A DNA stretch of 64,000 nt, taken from [Pantoea] beijingensis (GTDB lineage: Bacteria; Pseudomonadota; Gammaproteobacteria; Enterobacterales; Enterobacteriaceae). Positions 9,677 through 18,098 of the stretch are shown piece after piece. Under the pieces are notes generated by a model. It was not told the DNA's origin, made no database searches, and was given only the letters and a program-made list of their open reading frames with translations. How positions within the stretch are numbered: the stretch's first letter is position 1; the number at the start of each line of letters is the position of its first letter. The translations under genes were made by a program, and so were the position numbers. The stretch covers positions 682,001 through 746,000 of the forward strand of contig NZ_CP071409.1 in assembly GCF_022647505.1 (NCBI RefSeq), read 5' to 3'.

Positions 9677-10636
9677 TTACATTCCTGATGTCAGTGAAAT
9701 AAAGAGCGGTAGTGTGACGATACAGAGCACCGAACTCACCAGCAAGGTGGCTTCCGCATCCGGCGACTGAACGCCAAAGCGATTACCAAACACCACACCA
9801 AAGAACCCGGCGGAAAGTGCAATCATCAGAATCGAGGTAATCGCCAGCGAACCGTGCAGCCCCAGGGCCAGGACTAATCCCCAGGCAATCAGCGGCTGAA
9901 TCAGCAGCTTGGTAAGACTGGAGAGCGTAACCGCCGCATTTATTTTTAATTTGCGTGCGGATAAAATCACGCCGGTCAGGAACAGGGCGGCGGCGGTTGC
10001 AGCAAGCCCCAGCGGTTTGATGGCAGAGAGCACCAGTTCAGGCATACTCACGCCAATCGCCGACAGCACTACACCCAGTAATGGCCCCCAGACAATCGGT
10101 TTGATGACCGAACGCCACATCAATACCGGCAGCATCGCCAACGATGCTTTCTGATTTCCTCCGGCCTCACGTGCTTTTTCTCGTTCCAGAATAAGCAAAC
10201 AAAACGGCGTCATTAGCACGGAACCACAGGCGATAGAGGCGGCAACTGACAGTGAGGTCGCCGAACTTTCACCGAGTACGCTACCAAGAATAGGCAGGCC
10301 CAACGCGGCATAGTTTGGTAATGCTACGGTCAGCGTCAGCACCGCTGCGTCCTGCGGGGTTTTCTTAAATACGCGGGTACAGAGGAAATAAATAGCCAGC
10401 CAGGCGATCCACATGGCCAGCACCAGCACCACAATCAGCGGAGATTGCTGAACGATACCGACCCACGGTGTTTGCACCGTTGCACTGAACAACGCGGCGG
10501 GTAAAGCAAAATCCATCACAAAAATGTTCAGCAGTGCGACATTTTGATTGTCCACCATCTTGGTTTTTCCGGCATAGAAGCCTAACAGCATGATAACGAA
10601 GATTGGGGCAAGGGCATGAATAATTACGTAAGTCAT
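9677..10636 (-). CDS. mdcF: MdcF, malonate transporter (auxin efflux carrier family)
   Basis: Hydrophobic membrane protein of 319 residues with eight to ten membrane segments, family AEC, to which the Klebsiella malonate carrier MdcF belongs. The start chosen is the ATG at 10636, which has AGGTGG five bases upstream; an in-frame start at 10672 would add twelve residues without a ribosome site. It lies within the mdc operon after a 139-nt gap that carries a strong hairpin. Likely role: malonate uptake. Confidence 0.9.
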   Translation of the reverse strand: MTYVIIHALAPIFVIMLLGFYAGKTKMVDNQNVALLNIFVMDFALPAALFSATVQTPWVGIVQQSPLIVVLVLAMWIAWLAIYFLCTRVFKKTPQDAAVLTLTVALPNYAALGLPILGSVLGESSATSLSVAASIACGSVLMTPFCLLILEREKAREAGGNQKASLAMLPVLMWRSVIKPIVWGPLLGVVLSAIGVSMPELVLSAIKPLGLAATAAALFLTGVILSARKLKINAAVTLSSLTKLLIQPLIAWGLVLALGLHGSLAITSILMIALSAGFFGVVFGNRFGVQSPDAEATLLVSSVLCIVTLPLFISLTSGM

Positions 10637-10712
10637 AAAACCACCTGTTAACAACGAGTTATAGTTAAGCACAGGCGCGATGTTGTTATTATCTGGTCAC
10701 GCTGGTGGCGTC

Positions 10713-10734
10713 GATGGGCAGCTCAGTGCCCATC
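10713..10734 (-). other. Hairpin in the mdcE-mdcF spacer
   Basis: GATGGGCA pairs perfectly with TGCCCATC around a 6-base loop, in the only sizeable spacer within the mdc operon. No T tract follows in the direction of transcription, so it looks more like an RNA stabilising or partial-attenuation element separating the enzyme genes from the transporter and accessory genes than a full terminator. Confidence 0.4.
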
Positions 10735-10775
10735 TGAATGGCCTGCAGGTTTGTCTTATTATTGTGTGTCGGCAC

Positions 10776-11579
10776 TTACCAGACGGCGCGCATGCGCTCC
10801 CGTACCAGCACGGAGCTGCGTCGGTTTTCCGCCCCCAGTCGATGGCGTAGCGAGGTGTCGCCCTGACGCGCATTAACCACTGCCTGGCGCAGTGCCGCCA
10901 TCACCTGCTGACGATCGGCATCGGTTGGAGCATCGGGTTGCTGTAGGGATAGCAGCGCGTCAAGTAATCCCAGCGAGTGGTAACTGGCGACGTCATAGGC
11001 CATGGGCGGAATGGTGGCCGCCAGTTTTTCCAGCGATTCGACGCTGCGTAAGGTAATGCGTGCCGCAGATTCTTTGCCCATCGCATGGATCATGACACCG
11101 GCATCGTTGAAGGCGATCAGTTGATTGGCCTGATAACCATGGGCTAAAAAAGCGCCTGACATCGCGTTACCTACAATCAGGCCGATGACAGGATGCCCAG
11201 CCAGGCGCGCGTTAGCGTAGGCGGCAGCAGCAGCGGCGAGCGCCTGATGAATGCCAAATGCCTCCTCACGACGGCCGTAGGCCTGGCTGGGCACATCAAT
11301 CACCGCCACGATGATGCGTTTTTGTTTCTTTTGTGCATCGGCTGCCAGCGTATCCTTGACGACTTTCGCCAGACCCCATCCCTCCAGCAACCCGACCTCG
11401 CCGTGTACTGCGCGGGGATAGTGGTTATCGGCATCTGGCACTACGGCAATAAATCGTGCCGGTTGGCCATCCAACTCACCATCGGCCACCTGCAGTGACG
11501 GGCATAATCCCGGCATCCGTGGCGCATTGTTGCTCAGTAGCGATAACCAGCGCTCACCCCGGCTTAGCTGTTGGCTCAT
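10776..11579 (-). CDS. mdcE: MdcE, malonate decarboxylase gamma subunit
   Basis: Gamma subunit (267 residues) of the malonyl-S-ACP decarboxylase, crotonase/carboxyltransferase fold. With MdcD it decarboxylates malonyl bound to the MdcC carrier to acetyl. Family-like stretches include AFGIHQALAAAAAAYANARL and GNAMSGAFLAHGYQANQLIA. Its start overlaps the end of mdcD by 4 nt (ATGA), consistent with a stoichiometric beta-gamma pair. Confidence 0.92.
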   Translation of the reverse strand: MSQQLSRGERWLSLLSNNAPRMPGLCPSLQVADGELDGQPARFIAVVPDADNHYPRAVHGEVGLLEGWGLAKVVKDTLAADAQKKQKRIIVAVIDVPSQAYGRREEAFGIHQALAAAAAAYANARLAGHPVIGLIVGNAMSGAFLAHGYQANQLIAFNDAGVMIHAMGKESAARITLRSVESLEKLAATIPPMAYDVASYHSLGLLDALLSLQQPDAPTDADRQQVMAALRQAVVNARQGDTSLRHRLGAENRRSSVLVRERMRAVW

Positions 11580-12403
11580 AGCGGTTTCCCCTCAAAAAAG
11601 TGTTTGATCTGTTCTGCGTCGGCTTGCTGACGAGTATCGAACTTAAGCAGTGCCGGCAGCAGGTCGGCGTCGGTGCGGTATTTTGCTGGAATGCCTTTTT
11701 CCAGCGCGCGCTGTACTGCCTGTTTAATCGCCTGGAGACCGTCGCCCACCAGCACATCCGCCAGACCGCTGCGGTGGCGTACTTCGCCACCCGTCATCTG
11801 CCAGATAAAGGGGCGATCGCGTGAGTCGTACTCTTCAATCCCAGCCTCCTGTTCAATCACCTGCGGACCGTTAAGGCCCAGACGCGCTTCACGCGTGACG
11901 ATAAGATAACTGCACAGTCCAGCGGCAATCGACATGCCGCCGAAGCAGCCGACGGTACCGGCAATAATGCCGATCACCGGGGTATAGCGGCGAAGATCGA
12001 CGATGGCGGCGTGAATATCGGCGATAGCCGCCAGACCAAGGTTGGCTTCCTGTAAACGTACGCCGCCGGTTTCAAGGCATAAAATCGCCTGGGTTGGGAT
12101 ACCGTTGCGGTTATCTTCCGCCGCCAGTTCTAAAGCCGCGGCCATTTTCGCGCCGGAGACTTCGCCCATACTGCCGCCCTGGAATGCGCCTTCGATCGCC
12201 ACCACCACGGTTGGCTTACCGTTCAGCGTGCCTTTGGCAACCACCATGCCGTCATCCGCCTGTGGAACGATGCCCTGTGCCGGAAGCCAGGGAGAAGCAA
12301 TCCCCTCGAAAGGATCGAGTAGCTCACGGAAGCTGTCGACATCCAGTAGCTGGCGTGCGCGTTCACGCGCCCGAAGTTCAATAAAGCTGCTGTCGTTACG
12401 CAT
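11576..12403 (-). CDS. mdcD: MdcD, malonate decarboxylase beta subunit
   Basis: Beta subunit (275 residues), carboxyltransferase fold related to acetyl-CoA carboxylase AccD. The ATG at 12403 follows GAGGAGG at 7 nt and begins MRNDSSFIELRARERARQLL; an in-frame extension to 12469 has no such site. Oxyanion-type glycine stretches are present (GGSMGEVSGAKMAAALE, GTVGCFGGMSIAAG). The start overlaps the end of mdcC by 8 nt. It forms the malonyl-S-ACP decarboxylase with MdcE. Confidence 0.92.
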   Translation of the reverse strand: MRNDSSFIELRARERARQLLDVDSFRELLDPFEGIASPWLPAQGIVPQADDGMVVAKGTLNGKPTVVVAIEGAFQGGSMGEVSGAKMAAALELAAEDNRNGIPTQAILCLETGGVRLQEANLGLAAIADIHAAIVDLRRYTPVIGIIAGTVGCFGGMSIAAGLCSYLIVTREARLGLNGPQVIEQEAGIEEYDSRDRPFIWQMTGGEVRHRSGLADVLVGDGLQAIKQAVQRALEKGIPAKYRTDADLLPALLKFDTRQQADAEQIKHFFEGKPL

Positions 12404-12695
12404 CGCTCGCCTCCTCAAATACCTGTTCAATACGAATACGCGCGACGCCGGGTGTGGCGCCAAAGTCATGCAGCGTCAGCGTGCCGGCTGGCAAGCTGCT
12501 AAAGGCGCTGATGCGCTCAAACAGGGCGCGCCAGCGGGTAATGCTGTTATCCACCGAGGTAACAATCGCGACATTCAGCGTCTGTCCGTTATCTGCAACG
12601 AATAGCGCCTCCATATCGCCAGAGCCCACGACGCCTGCCAGCGCTCTGCCTTTTAGCGTGCGCATGGCGGGAAAAGAGAAAGTAATTTGTTCCAT
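12396..12695 (-). CDS. mdcC: MdcC, malonate decarboxylase acyl carrier protein (delta subunit)
   Basis: Small acyl carrier of 99 residues starting at the ATG at 12695, which has GAGGA upstream. Ser25, in VVGSGDMEAL, is at the position that carries the phosphoribosyl-dephospho-CoA group in the Klebsiella protein. It shuttles acetyl and malonyl thioesters between MdcA, MdcH and MdcDE. A longer in-frame start at 12815 lies inside mdcB and is unlikely. Confidence 0.93.
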   Translation of the reverse strand: MEQITFSFPAMRTLKGRALAGVVGSGDMEALFVADNGQTLNVAIVTSVDNSITRWRALFERISAFSSLPAGTLTLHDFGATPGVARIRIEQVFEEASDA

Positions 12696-12729
12696 AGCAT
12701 CCTCAATAGGTTGGTTGACCGGGCTACCG

Positions 12730-13599
12730 TCAGCGACGGCGCTCAGCCGGGATGACAAGACGATCGAGAAATAGCGTGGCGGCCAGCAGATCCGCAGCAC
12801 CGCCAGGCGAGGCATTTAGCGTCAGCATGTGCGCGTCGAGCGCCATTAGCGCGGCATAACCATTGGGTTGCGCGCAGCCGCCCGCCCGCAGTACACGCTG
12901 CGCGCCATGCTGCATGGCTTGCAAACCAGTTAGTCCGGCGCGTGAAAGCACGCAGGTATCGCTTAGCGAGGTCATAATCGCCATTAATGCATCAAGTCGG
13001 GCCTGAACTTCGCTGGCACCTTGCTGGCGGCTGAGCCGTAACTGCGGCAGCGCCAGCCTGATGATGTGCGGGAAGCCTTGTTGCGCTTCTTCGCGCGCAC
13101 CGGGTACCCGGTAGCGCTGGGTGGCCCGTAGCCCTTTACTGAACACGCGCGGGGCGGCAACGTCAGGCAACTTCGCCAGGCGCGCGGCCATTGCGGCAAT
13201 CTGATCGGCGGTGCCGGAGCCTGCCAGCATGGCGCAGGCTGAAACCAGCAATCCCATCGCCCAAATCGCGCCGCGATGCGTATTGACGCCACCGGTTGCC
13301 GTCATCATGCGCTGTTCGCCTTCGCGCCCCAGTTTCCCTACTTGCTGACGCAGAGCGATATCTGCCTGGCGCTGCCAGGCGTGTAACGCCAGCGCATAAA
13401 AGGTGGGTTCCAGGCTGTGTGCTGAACGCGTCATCAATGACAGGGTCAAATCCTGGTGCGCACCGTTCCCCCGACTATCCACCAGTCCGGGTTTGGGGCT
13501 TAAGCAGGCTTCATCAATCAATGACTGCATGGCAAGCGAAGCCAGATGCTCAGCAACGGCTTCTGCCCTATTCGTGGTGATATCGAGTAAATTACGCAT
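12730..13599 (-). CDS. mdcB: MdcB, triphosphoribosyl-dephospho-CoA synthase
   Basis: CitG-like enzyme (289 residues) that makes 2'-(5''-triphosphoribosyl)-3'-dephospho-CoA from ATP and dephospho-CoA, the prosthetic-group precursor used by MdcG. CitG-family motifs are clear: SPKPGLVDSRGNGAHQDL near residue 35 and TGGVNTHRGAIWAMG near residue 101. The ATG at 13599 overlaps the mdcA stop by one base (TGATG) with GGAG six bases upstream; a GTG one codon earlier is possible but less likely. Confidence 0.93.
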   Translation of the reverse strand: MRNLLDITTNRAEAVAEHLASLAMQSLIDEACLSPKPGLVDSRGNGAHQDLTLSLMTRSAHSLEPTFYALALHAWQRQADIALRQQVGKLGREGEQRMMTATGGVNTHRGAIWAMGLLVSACAMLAGSGTADQIAAMAARLAKLPDVAAPRVFSKGLRATQRYRVPGAREEAQQGFPHIIRLALPQLRLSRQQGASEVQARLDALMAIMTSLSDTCVLSRAGLTGLQAMQHGAQRVLRAGGCAQPNGYAALMALDAHMLTLNASPGGAADLLAATLFLDRLVIPAERRR

Positions 13600-15254
13600 C
13601 ACCAGCTCCGAAATTTCGCCGGTGGGTTATACAAACCGCCAGACCATTCAACCAGATCTGCCACGCTGCCAGCTGCCAGCAACGAGCGGCTGGCCTCGGT
13701 ACGACGGATAGAGAGATCTTCCGGTAGTGCGACTTTCCCCTCGCGGCGCAGCTTCGCGACGCGTTTGGCGTCAACGCCAAGACCCACGTCGGTGATTCCG
13801 GCGACGGCGGCAACCATGGCCCGGCGCTCTTCCATCGACTGCGCGCGATAGAGATAAGCAATCCCTTCTTCCGTCAGCACGTGGGTGACATCATCGCCAT
13901 AGATCATCACGGGTGCGAGAGGCATATGGGCGGCGCGAGCGACATCGACGGCATCAAGTTTCTCAACGAAGGTAGGGTTTACGCCTGGCTGGAAAGTTTC
14001 CACCATCTGCACGACGAGTTTACGGCCGCGCACCAGTGGGTCGGGCTTATCGATCATGGCTAGCCAGGCTGGGGTAGCGTGGCGGCGGCCGTGTGGATCG
14101 TGGCCCATATTGGGTGCGCCGCCGAAACCAGAAAGACGACCACGTGTCACGGTGGATGAATTAGCTTCGCCATCGACCTGCAGCGTCGAGCCAATAAACA
14201 TATCGACCGCATACTGTCCGGCCATCTGACAGAACGCGCGGTTAGAACGCATAGAGCCATCAGCGCCGGTAAAAAAGACATCCGGCCGTGCGGCAATATA
14301 GTTTTCCATCCCCAGTTCGCTACCAAAGCTGTGCACGCTCTCCACCCAGCCGCTTTCAATTGCCGGGATGAGCGTGGGGTGGGGGTTTAACGTCCAGTGT
14401 TTACAAATTTTGCCTTTTAGCCCCAGGCGTTCGCCGTAGGTTGGCAGCAATAATTCGATGGCGGCTGTATTGAAACCAATGCCGTGATTAAGAGACTGCA
14501 CCTGATGCTCGGCGTATATTCCTTTAATCGCCATCATTGCCATCAGCACGTGTTCCTGCTTAATCAGGCGCGGATCGCGCGTGAATAACGGTTCAATGAA
14601 GAAGGGCTTATCGGCGACCACCACAAAATCTATCCAGGAGCCGGGAATATCCACGCGTGGCAGATCGGTTTCGTCGTCCACCAGTTCATTAACTTGTGCG
14701 ATCACAATGCCGTCATGGAAAGCGGTTGCTTCAACTAGCGCTGGCGTATCTTCAGTGCTGGGACCGGTATAAAGGTTACCTTTCCTGTCGGCTTTGAAAC
14801 CGGCAACCAGCGCCACATTTGGTATTAGATCAACGTACAACCGCGCATATAATTCGATGTAGGTGTGGATAGCGCCAATTTCCAGCGAACCATCCTCCAA
14901 CAGCTGTGAAATACGCAGACTTTGCGTACCGGAGAAAGAGAAATCCAGTTTGCGGGCGATGCCTTTTTCAAAAATATCGAGATGTTCGCTGCGGCCAACG
15001 CTAGGCATAATCATATGCAGGTTATTAACTTTTGCCGGGTCAACCTCCGACAGCATTCGCGATAAAAAATCAGCCTGTTTTTGATTGTTTCCTTCCAGAA
15101 CTACCCGATCTCCCGGTGCGATTAATGTTTCCAGTACTCGCGGTAGCTCATCTGTGGGTAAGACTTTACCTGCCAGATTAAGCGATGTAATACGACGCCT
15201 TTTTTCACTGCGGCGTGTATCCCAAACGCGGTCAGATTTTTGTCCAGATGACAT
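13599..15254 (-). CDS. mdcA: MdcA, malonate decarboxylase alpha subunit (acetyl-ACP:malonate ACP transferase)
   Basis: Alpha subunit of 551 residues, CoA-transferase-like. It exchanges acetyl on MdcC for malonate, releasing acetate and forming malonyl-S-MdcC. Family stretches include the GEANSSTVTRGRLSGFGGAP region and a charged N-terminus RVWDTRRSEKRRR. The ATG at 15254 has GAGG six bases upstream, better than an in-frame ATG at 15266. It is the first gene of mdcABCDEFGH, so the operon promoter lies in the spacer upstream. Confidence 0.95.
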   Translation of the reverse strand: MSSGQKSDRVWDTRRSEKRRRITSLNLAGKVLPTDELPRVLETLIAPGDRVVLEGNNQKQADFLSRMLSEVDPAKVNNLHMIMPSVGRSEHLDIFEKGIARKLDFSFSGTQSLRISQLLEDGSLEIGAIHTYIELYARLYVDLIPNVALVAGFKADRKGNLYTGPSTEDTPALVEATAFHDGIVIAQVNELVDDETDLPRVDIPGSWIDFVVVADKPFFIEPLFTRDPRLIKQEHVLMAMMAIKGIYAEHQVQSLNHGIGFNTAAIELLLPTYGERLGLKGKICKHWTLNPHPTLIPAIESGWVESVHSFGSELGMENYIAARPDVFFTGADGSMRSNRAFCQMAGQYAVDMFIGSTLQVDGEANSSTVTRGRLSGFGGAPNMGHDPHGRRHATPAWLAMIDKPDPLVRGRKLVVQMVETFQPGVNPTFVEKLDAVDVARAAHMPLAPVMIYGDDVTHVLTEEGIAYLYRAQSMEERRAMVAAVAGITDVGLGVDAKRVAKLRREGKVALPEDLSIRRTEASRSLLAAGSVADLVEWSGGLYNPPAKFRSW

Positions 15255-16003
15255 GGTTAACCTCATGATTTAATTTGCTATTTAATATGGGTTTCTGACT
15301 GAATAGTGTCTTTCTTTTTGGCTTAAGCATCAATTAAGCGCGGCGACGGATCGTTAGCCTGAAAGTAATAATTAAATTTAATTTGATTAAATCAGTGGGT
15401 TAAGAAATTACGGAATGGAGAAGGGTCGCAAAAAAGTTAAAAAGTTAAAAAGTTAAAAAGTTAAAAAGTTAAAAAGTGGATAACGGATAAAGGGCCAATA
15501 AACGTTGGTATAGTGCTTATTGAGGGAAGGGATGGGTGACATCGCCAGCACCAGATGTTCTGGAAGGCGTATTAATTAACAAAAAGTAAGCATCAATGAA
15601 TCTGCTTTTTAATCTAAGCCATTTTCACACACTCTCTTCTTTGTAGTTCTCGTGAATGAAGTAATTTCCTAATTTATAGTAAGATACTTCTTACTAATCA
15701 TATTGATTGAGAAATTCATTGATTTAAATCAATGCGTGCTTTGTTTTTGCATAAAATATTGTATTTTTTGTTTTTTAGAATGGAATGATTGATATCAGGC
15801 GGCGTCCATGGCCATAACATTGTTTTATTTGTATTTTTTTTTTTTTGGAATTTTTGTCTGTTTTTTATGTGAAAATTTCTTAATATTTTTCCAGTTGCAG
15901 GTTTTAGATCTTTAAATTTGATTGGCAATATGATTTTGCTCTATTATCGCGCTCAGGGACGTGTAGTAAGAAACTATTATTGCAGCGATAAACAGAGGGA
16001 ATT
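15255..16003. other. 749-bp AT-rich spacer between mdcA and the T6SS cluster
   Basis: This spacer separates the divergent mdc operon and T6SS cluster, so it should hold both promoters. It is strongly AT-rich compared with both flanks and includes an 8-bp tandem repeat (15431-15477) and a run of 13 T at 15834-15846. Such composition is typical of H-NS-silenced regions in enterobacteria. No convincing gene is visible; a 70-codon minus-strand frame at 15716-15928 has AT-driven composition and no support. Confidence 0.7.
15431..15477. repeat. Tandem repeat of AAAAAGTT, about 5.9 copies
   Basis: Five exact copies of AAAAAGTT and a sixth lacking its last base run without interruption. The array begins about 177 bp upstream of the mdcA start and about 530 bp upstream of tssB. 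Slippage of an 8-bp unit would change spacing in the promoter region rather than a reading frame. Confidence 0.95.
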
Positions 16004-16501
16004 ATGAGCGACAGCTTCCAGAAAGAGATACCAAAAGCACGTATTAATTTAAAACTGGACCTGCATACCGGCGGGGCGAGTAAGAAAACAGAACTGCCGC
16101 TGAAGCTACTGGTCACCGGCGATTTCAGCAACGGACAGGAAAGCGCGCCGTTAGCTGAGCGCAGTAAAATTAATATTAATAAAAATAACTTTAACAGTGT
16201 TCTTTCCGAATATTCCCCAAAAGTGAATCTCACCGTTAAAAATACGCTGGCCGCTGACGGCAGCGAAGAAAATATCAGCCTGGCCTTCCGCGATATCAAC
16301 GATTTCACCCCGGAACAGGTGGCCCGCCAGATACCCCAGCTTAAAGCCATGCTGGCCATGCGCAATCTCCTCCGCGACCTCAAAGCGAACCTGCTGGATA
16401 ACCAGGCCTTCCGCAAAGAGCTGGAAAAAATCCTGCTTGAACCCGCGCTCAGCGCGGAACTGCGCAGCGAGCTGTCTGCCCTGGCGCCTAAACAGCCGTA
16501 A
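16004..16501 (+). CDS. tssB: TssB, T6SS contractile sheath small subunit
   Basis: Sheath protein of 165 residues (VipA/ImpB family) that with TssC builds the contractile tail sheath. The N-terminus KEIPKARINLKLDL and the stretch LPLKLLVTGDFS are characteristic. The ATG is preceded by GAGGG. It is the first gene of the T6SS cluster and is followed 38 nt later by tssC, the usual pair. Confidence 0.96.
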   Translation: MSDSFQKEIPKARINLKLDLHTGGASKKTELPLKLLVTGDFSNGQESAPLAERSKININKNNFNSVLSEYSPKVNLTVKNTLAADGSEENISLAFRDINDFTPEQVARQIPQLKAMLAMRNLLRDLKANLLDNQAFRKELEKILLEPALSAELRSELSALAPKQP

Positions 16502-16539
16502 TCACGGTGTTTATTTAACGGATTAATTGAGGAATGCTG

Positions 16540-18081
16540 ATGTCTTTAAAAAATGAAAACGCCACCGCCGCCGAAAGCGTGGTGCTGGAACGCCCGGCAG
16601 CGGGCGGCGTGTACGCCTCCCTGTTTGAAAAAATCAACCTGAGCCCGGTCTCCGAGCTGAGCGCGCTGGACGTCTGGCAGGATGCGCAGGCGATGTCCGA
16701 TGCCACCGCCGATGAGCGTCTGACCGCCGGCATGCAGGTGTTCCTGGAGTGCCTGAGTAAAGCGGGCTCAAAGGTGGAAAAACTCGACAAAACCCTGATT
16801 GACCACCATATCGCGGCGCTGGACTACCAGATCAGCCGTCAGCTCGATGAGGTGATGCATCACGAAGGCTTTCAGCAGGTTGAGTCGCTGTGGCGCGGCG
16901 TGAAGTCGCTGGTGGATAAAACCGATTTCCGCCAGAACGTCAAAATCGAACTGCTTGACCTGTCGAAAGACGACCTGCGTCAGGATTTTGAAGACGCGCC
17001 GGAAATCATCCAGAGCGGGCTGTACCTGCAGACCTACGTGGCAGAGTACGACACCCCGGGCGGCGAGCCGATTGGCGCGCTGGTCTCGGCTTATGAGTTT
17101 GATGCGTCCGCGCAGGACGTGGCGCTGCTGCGCAATATCTCGAAAGTCTCCGCGGCGGCGCATATGCCGTTTATCGGCTCGGCGGGCCCGCAGTTCTTCC
17201 TGAAAGACAATATGGAAGACGTGGCGGCGATAAAAGATATCGGTAACTACTTTGACCGTGCCGAGTACATCAAGTGGAAATCTTTCCGCGAGACGGATGA
17301 CAGCCGCTATATCGGCCTGGTGATGCCGCGGGTGCTGGGTCGCCTGCCGTACGGCCCGGACACGGTGCCGGTGCGCAGCTTTAACTATGTGGAAGAGGTG
17401 AAAGGCCCGGACCACGATAAATACCTGTGGACCAACGCCTCGTTTGCGTTTGCCTCCAACATGGTGCGCAGCTTTATTAACAACGGCTGGTGCGTGCAAA
17501 TTCGCGGCCCGCAGGCGGGCGGCGCGGTGCAGGACCTGCCGATCCACCTGTACGATCTGGGCACCGGCAACCAGGTGAAAATCCCGAGCGAGGTGATGAT
17601 CCCGGAAACCCGCGAATTTGAATTTGCCAATCTGGGCTTCATTCCGCTGAGCTACTACAAGAACCGTGATTATGCGTGTTTCTTCAGCGCGAACTCGACG
17701 CAGAAACCGGCGCTGTATGACACGGCGGATGCGACGGCGAACAGCCGGATTAACGCGCGTCTGCCGTACATTTTCCTGCTGTCGCGGATTGCGCACTACC
17801 TGAAGCTTATCCAGCGCGAAAATATCGGGACCACCAAAGACCGTCGCCTGCTGGAGCTGGAGCTTAACGCATGGGTGCGCAGCCTGGTCACCGAAATGAC
17901 CGATCCGGGCGACGAGCTGCAGGCGTCTCACCCACTGCGCGATGCGAAGGTGACGGTAGAAGACATTGAGGACAACCCGGGCTTCTTCCGCGTGAAGCTG
18001 TATGCGGTACCGCATTTCCAGGTGGAAGGCATGGACGTCAATCTGTCACTGGTTTCCCAGATGCCGAAGGCGAAATCTTAA
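16540..18081 (+). CDS. tssC: TssC, T6SS contractile sheath large subunit
   Basis: Sheath protein of 513 residues (VipB/ImpC family). The start at 16540 has GAGGA six bases upstream; an ATG at 16534 directly abuts that site and is less likely. Typical stretches are LSALDVWQDAQ, WRGVKSLVDKTDFRQNVKIELLD and RVLGRLPYG. It interlocks with TssB, and contraction of the polymer drives the Hcp tube outward. Confidence 0.97.
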   Translation: MSLKNENATAAESVVLERPAAGGVYASLFEKINLSPVSELSALDVWQDAQAMSDATADERLTAGMQVFLECLSKAGSKVEKLDKTLIDHHIAALDYQISRQLDEVMHHEGFQQVESLWRGVKSLVDKTDFRQNVKIELLDLSKDDLRQDFEDAPEIIQSGLYLQTYVAEYDTPGGEPIGALVSAYEFDASAQDVALLRNISKVSAAAHMPFIGSAGPQFFLKDNMEDVAAIKDIGNYFDRAEYIKWKSFRETDDSRYIGLVMPRVLGRLPYGPDTVPVRSFNYVEEVKGPDHDKYLWTNASFAFASNMVRSFINNGWCVQIRGPQAGGAVQDLPIHLYDLGTGNQVKIPSEVMIPETREFEFANLGFIPLSYYKNRDYACFFSANSTQKPALYDTADATANSRINARLPYIFLLSRIAHYLKLIQRENIGTTKDRRLLELELNAWVRSLVTEMTDPGDELQASHPLRDAKVTVEDIEDNPGFFRVKLYAVPHFQVEGMDVNLSLVSQMPKAKS

Positions 18082-18098
18082 CGTAAGGCAGGAAGCCG

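Noticed and set aside
15431..15477. CRISPR array
   Set aside because: The units are 8 bp and directly adjacent, with no spacers; it is a simple tandem repeat.
15716..15928. 70-codon minus-strand frame in the mdcA-tssB spacer
   Set aside because: Lys/Asn-rich composition simply reflects AT-rich DNA; no ribosome site and no recognisable motif.
15922..15940. Sigma-54-like promoter (TTGGCA ... TTGCT) before tssB
   Set aside because: The distance between the GG and GC elements is two bases too long for a sigma-54 promoter.
16768..18015. Long 415-codon frame on the minus strand
   Set aside because: It lies entirely antisense to tssC, is His/Arg/Val-rich as expected for the complement of a GC-rich gene, and has no family features.
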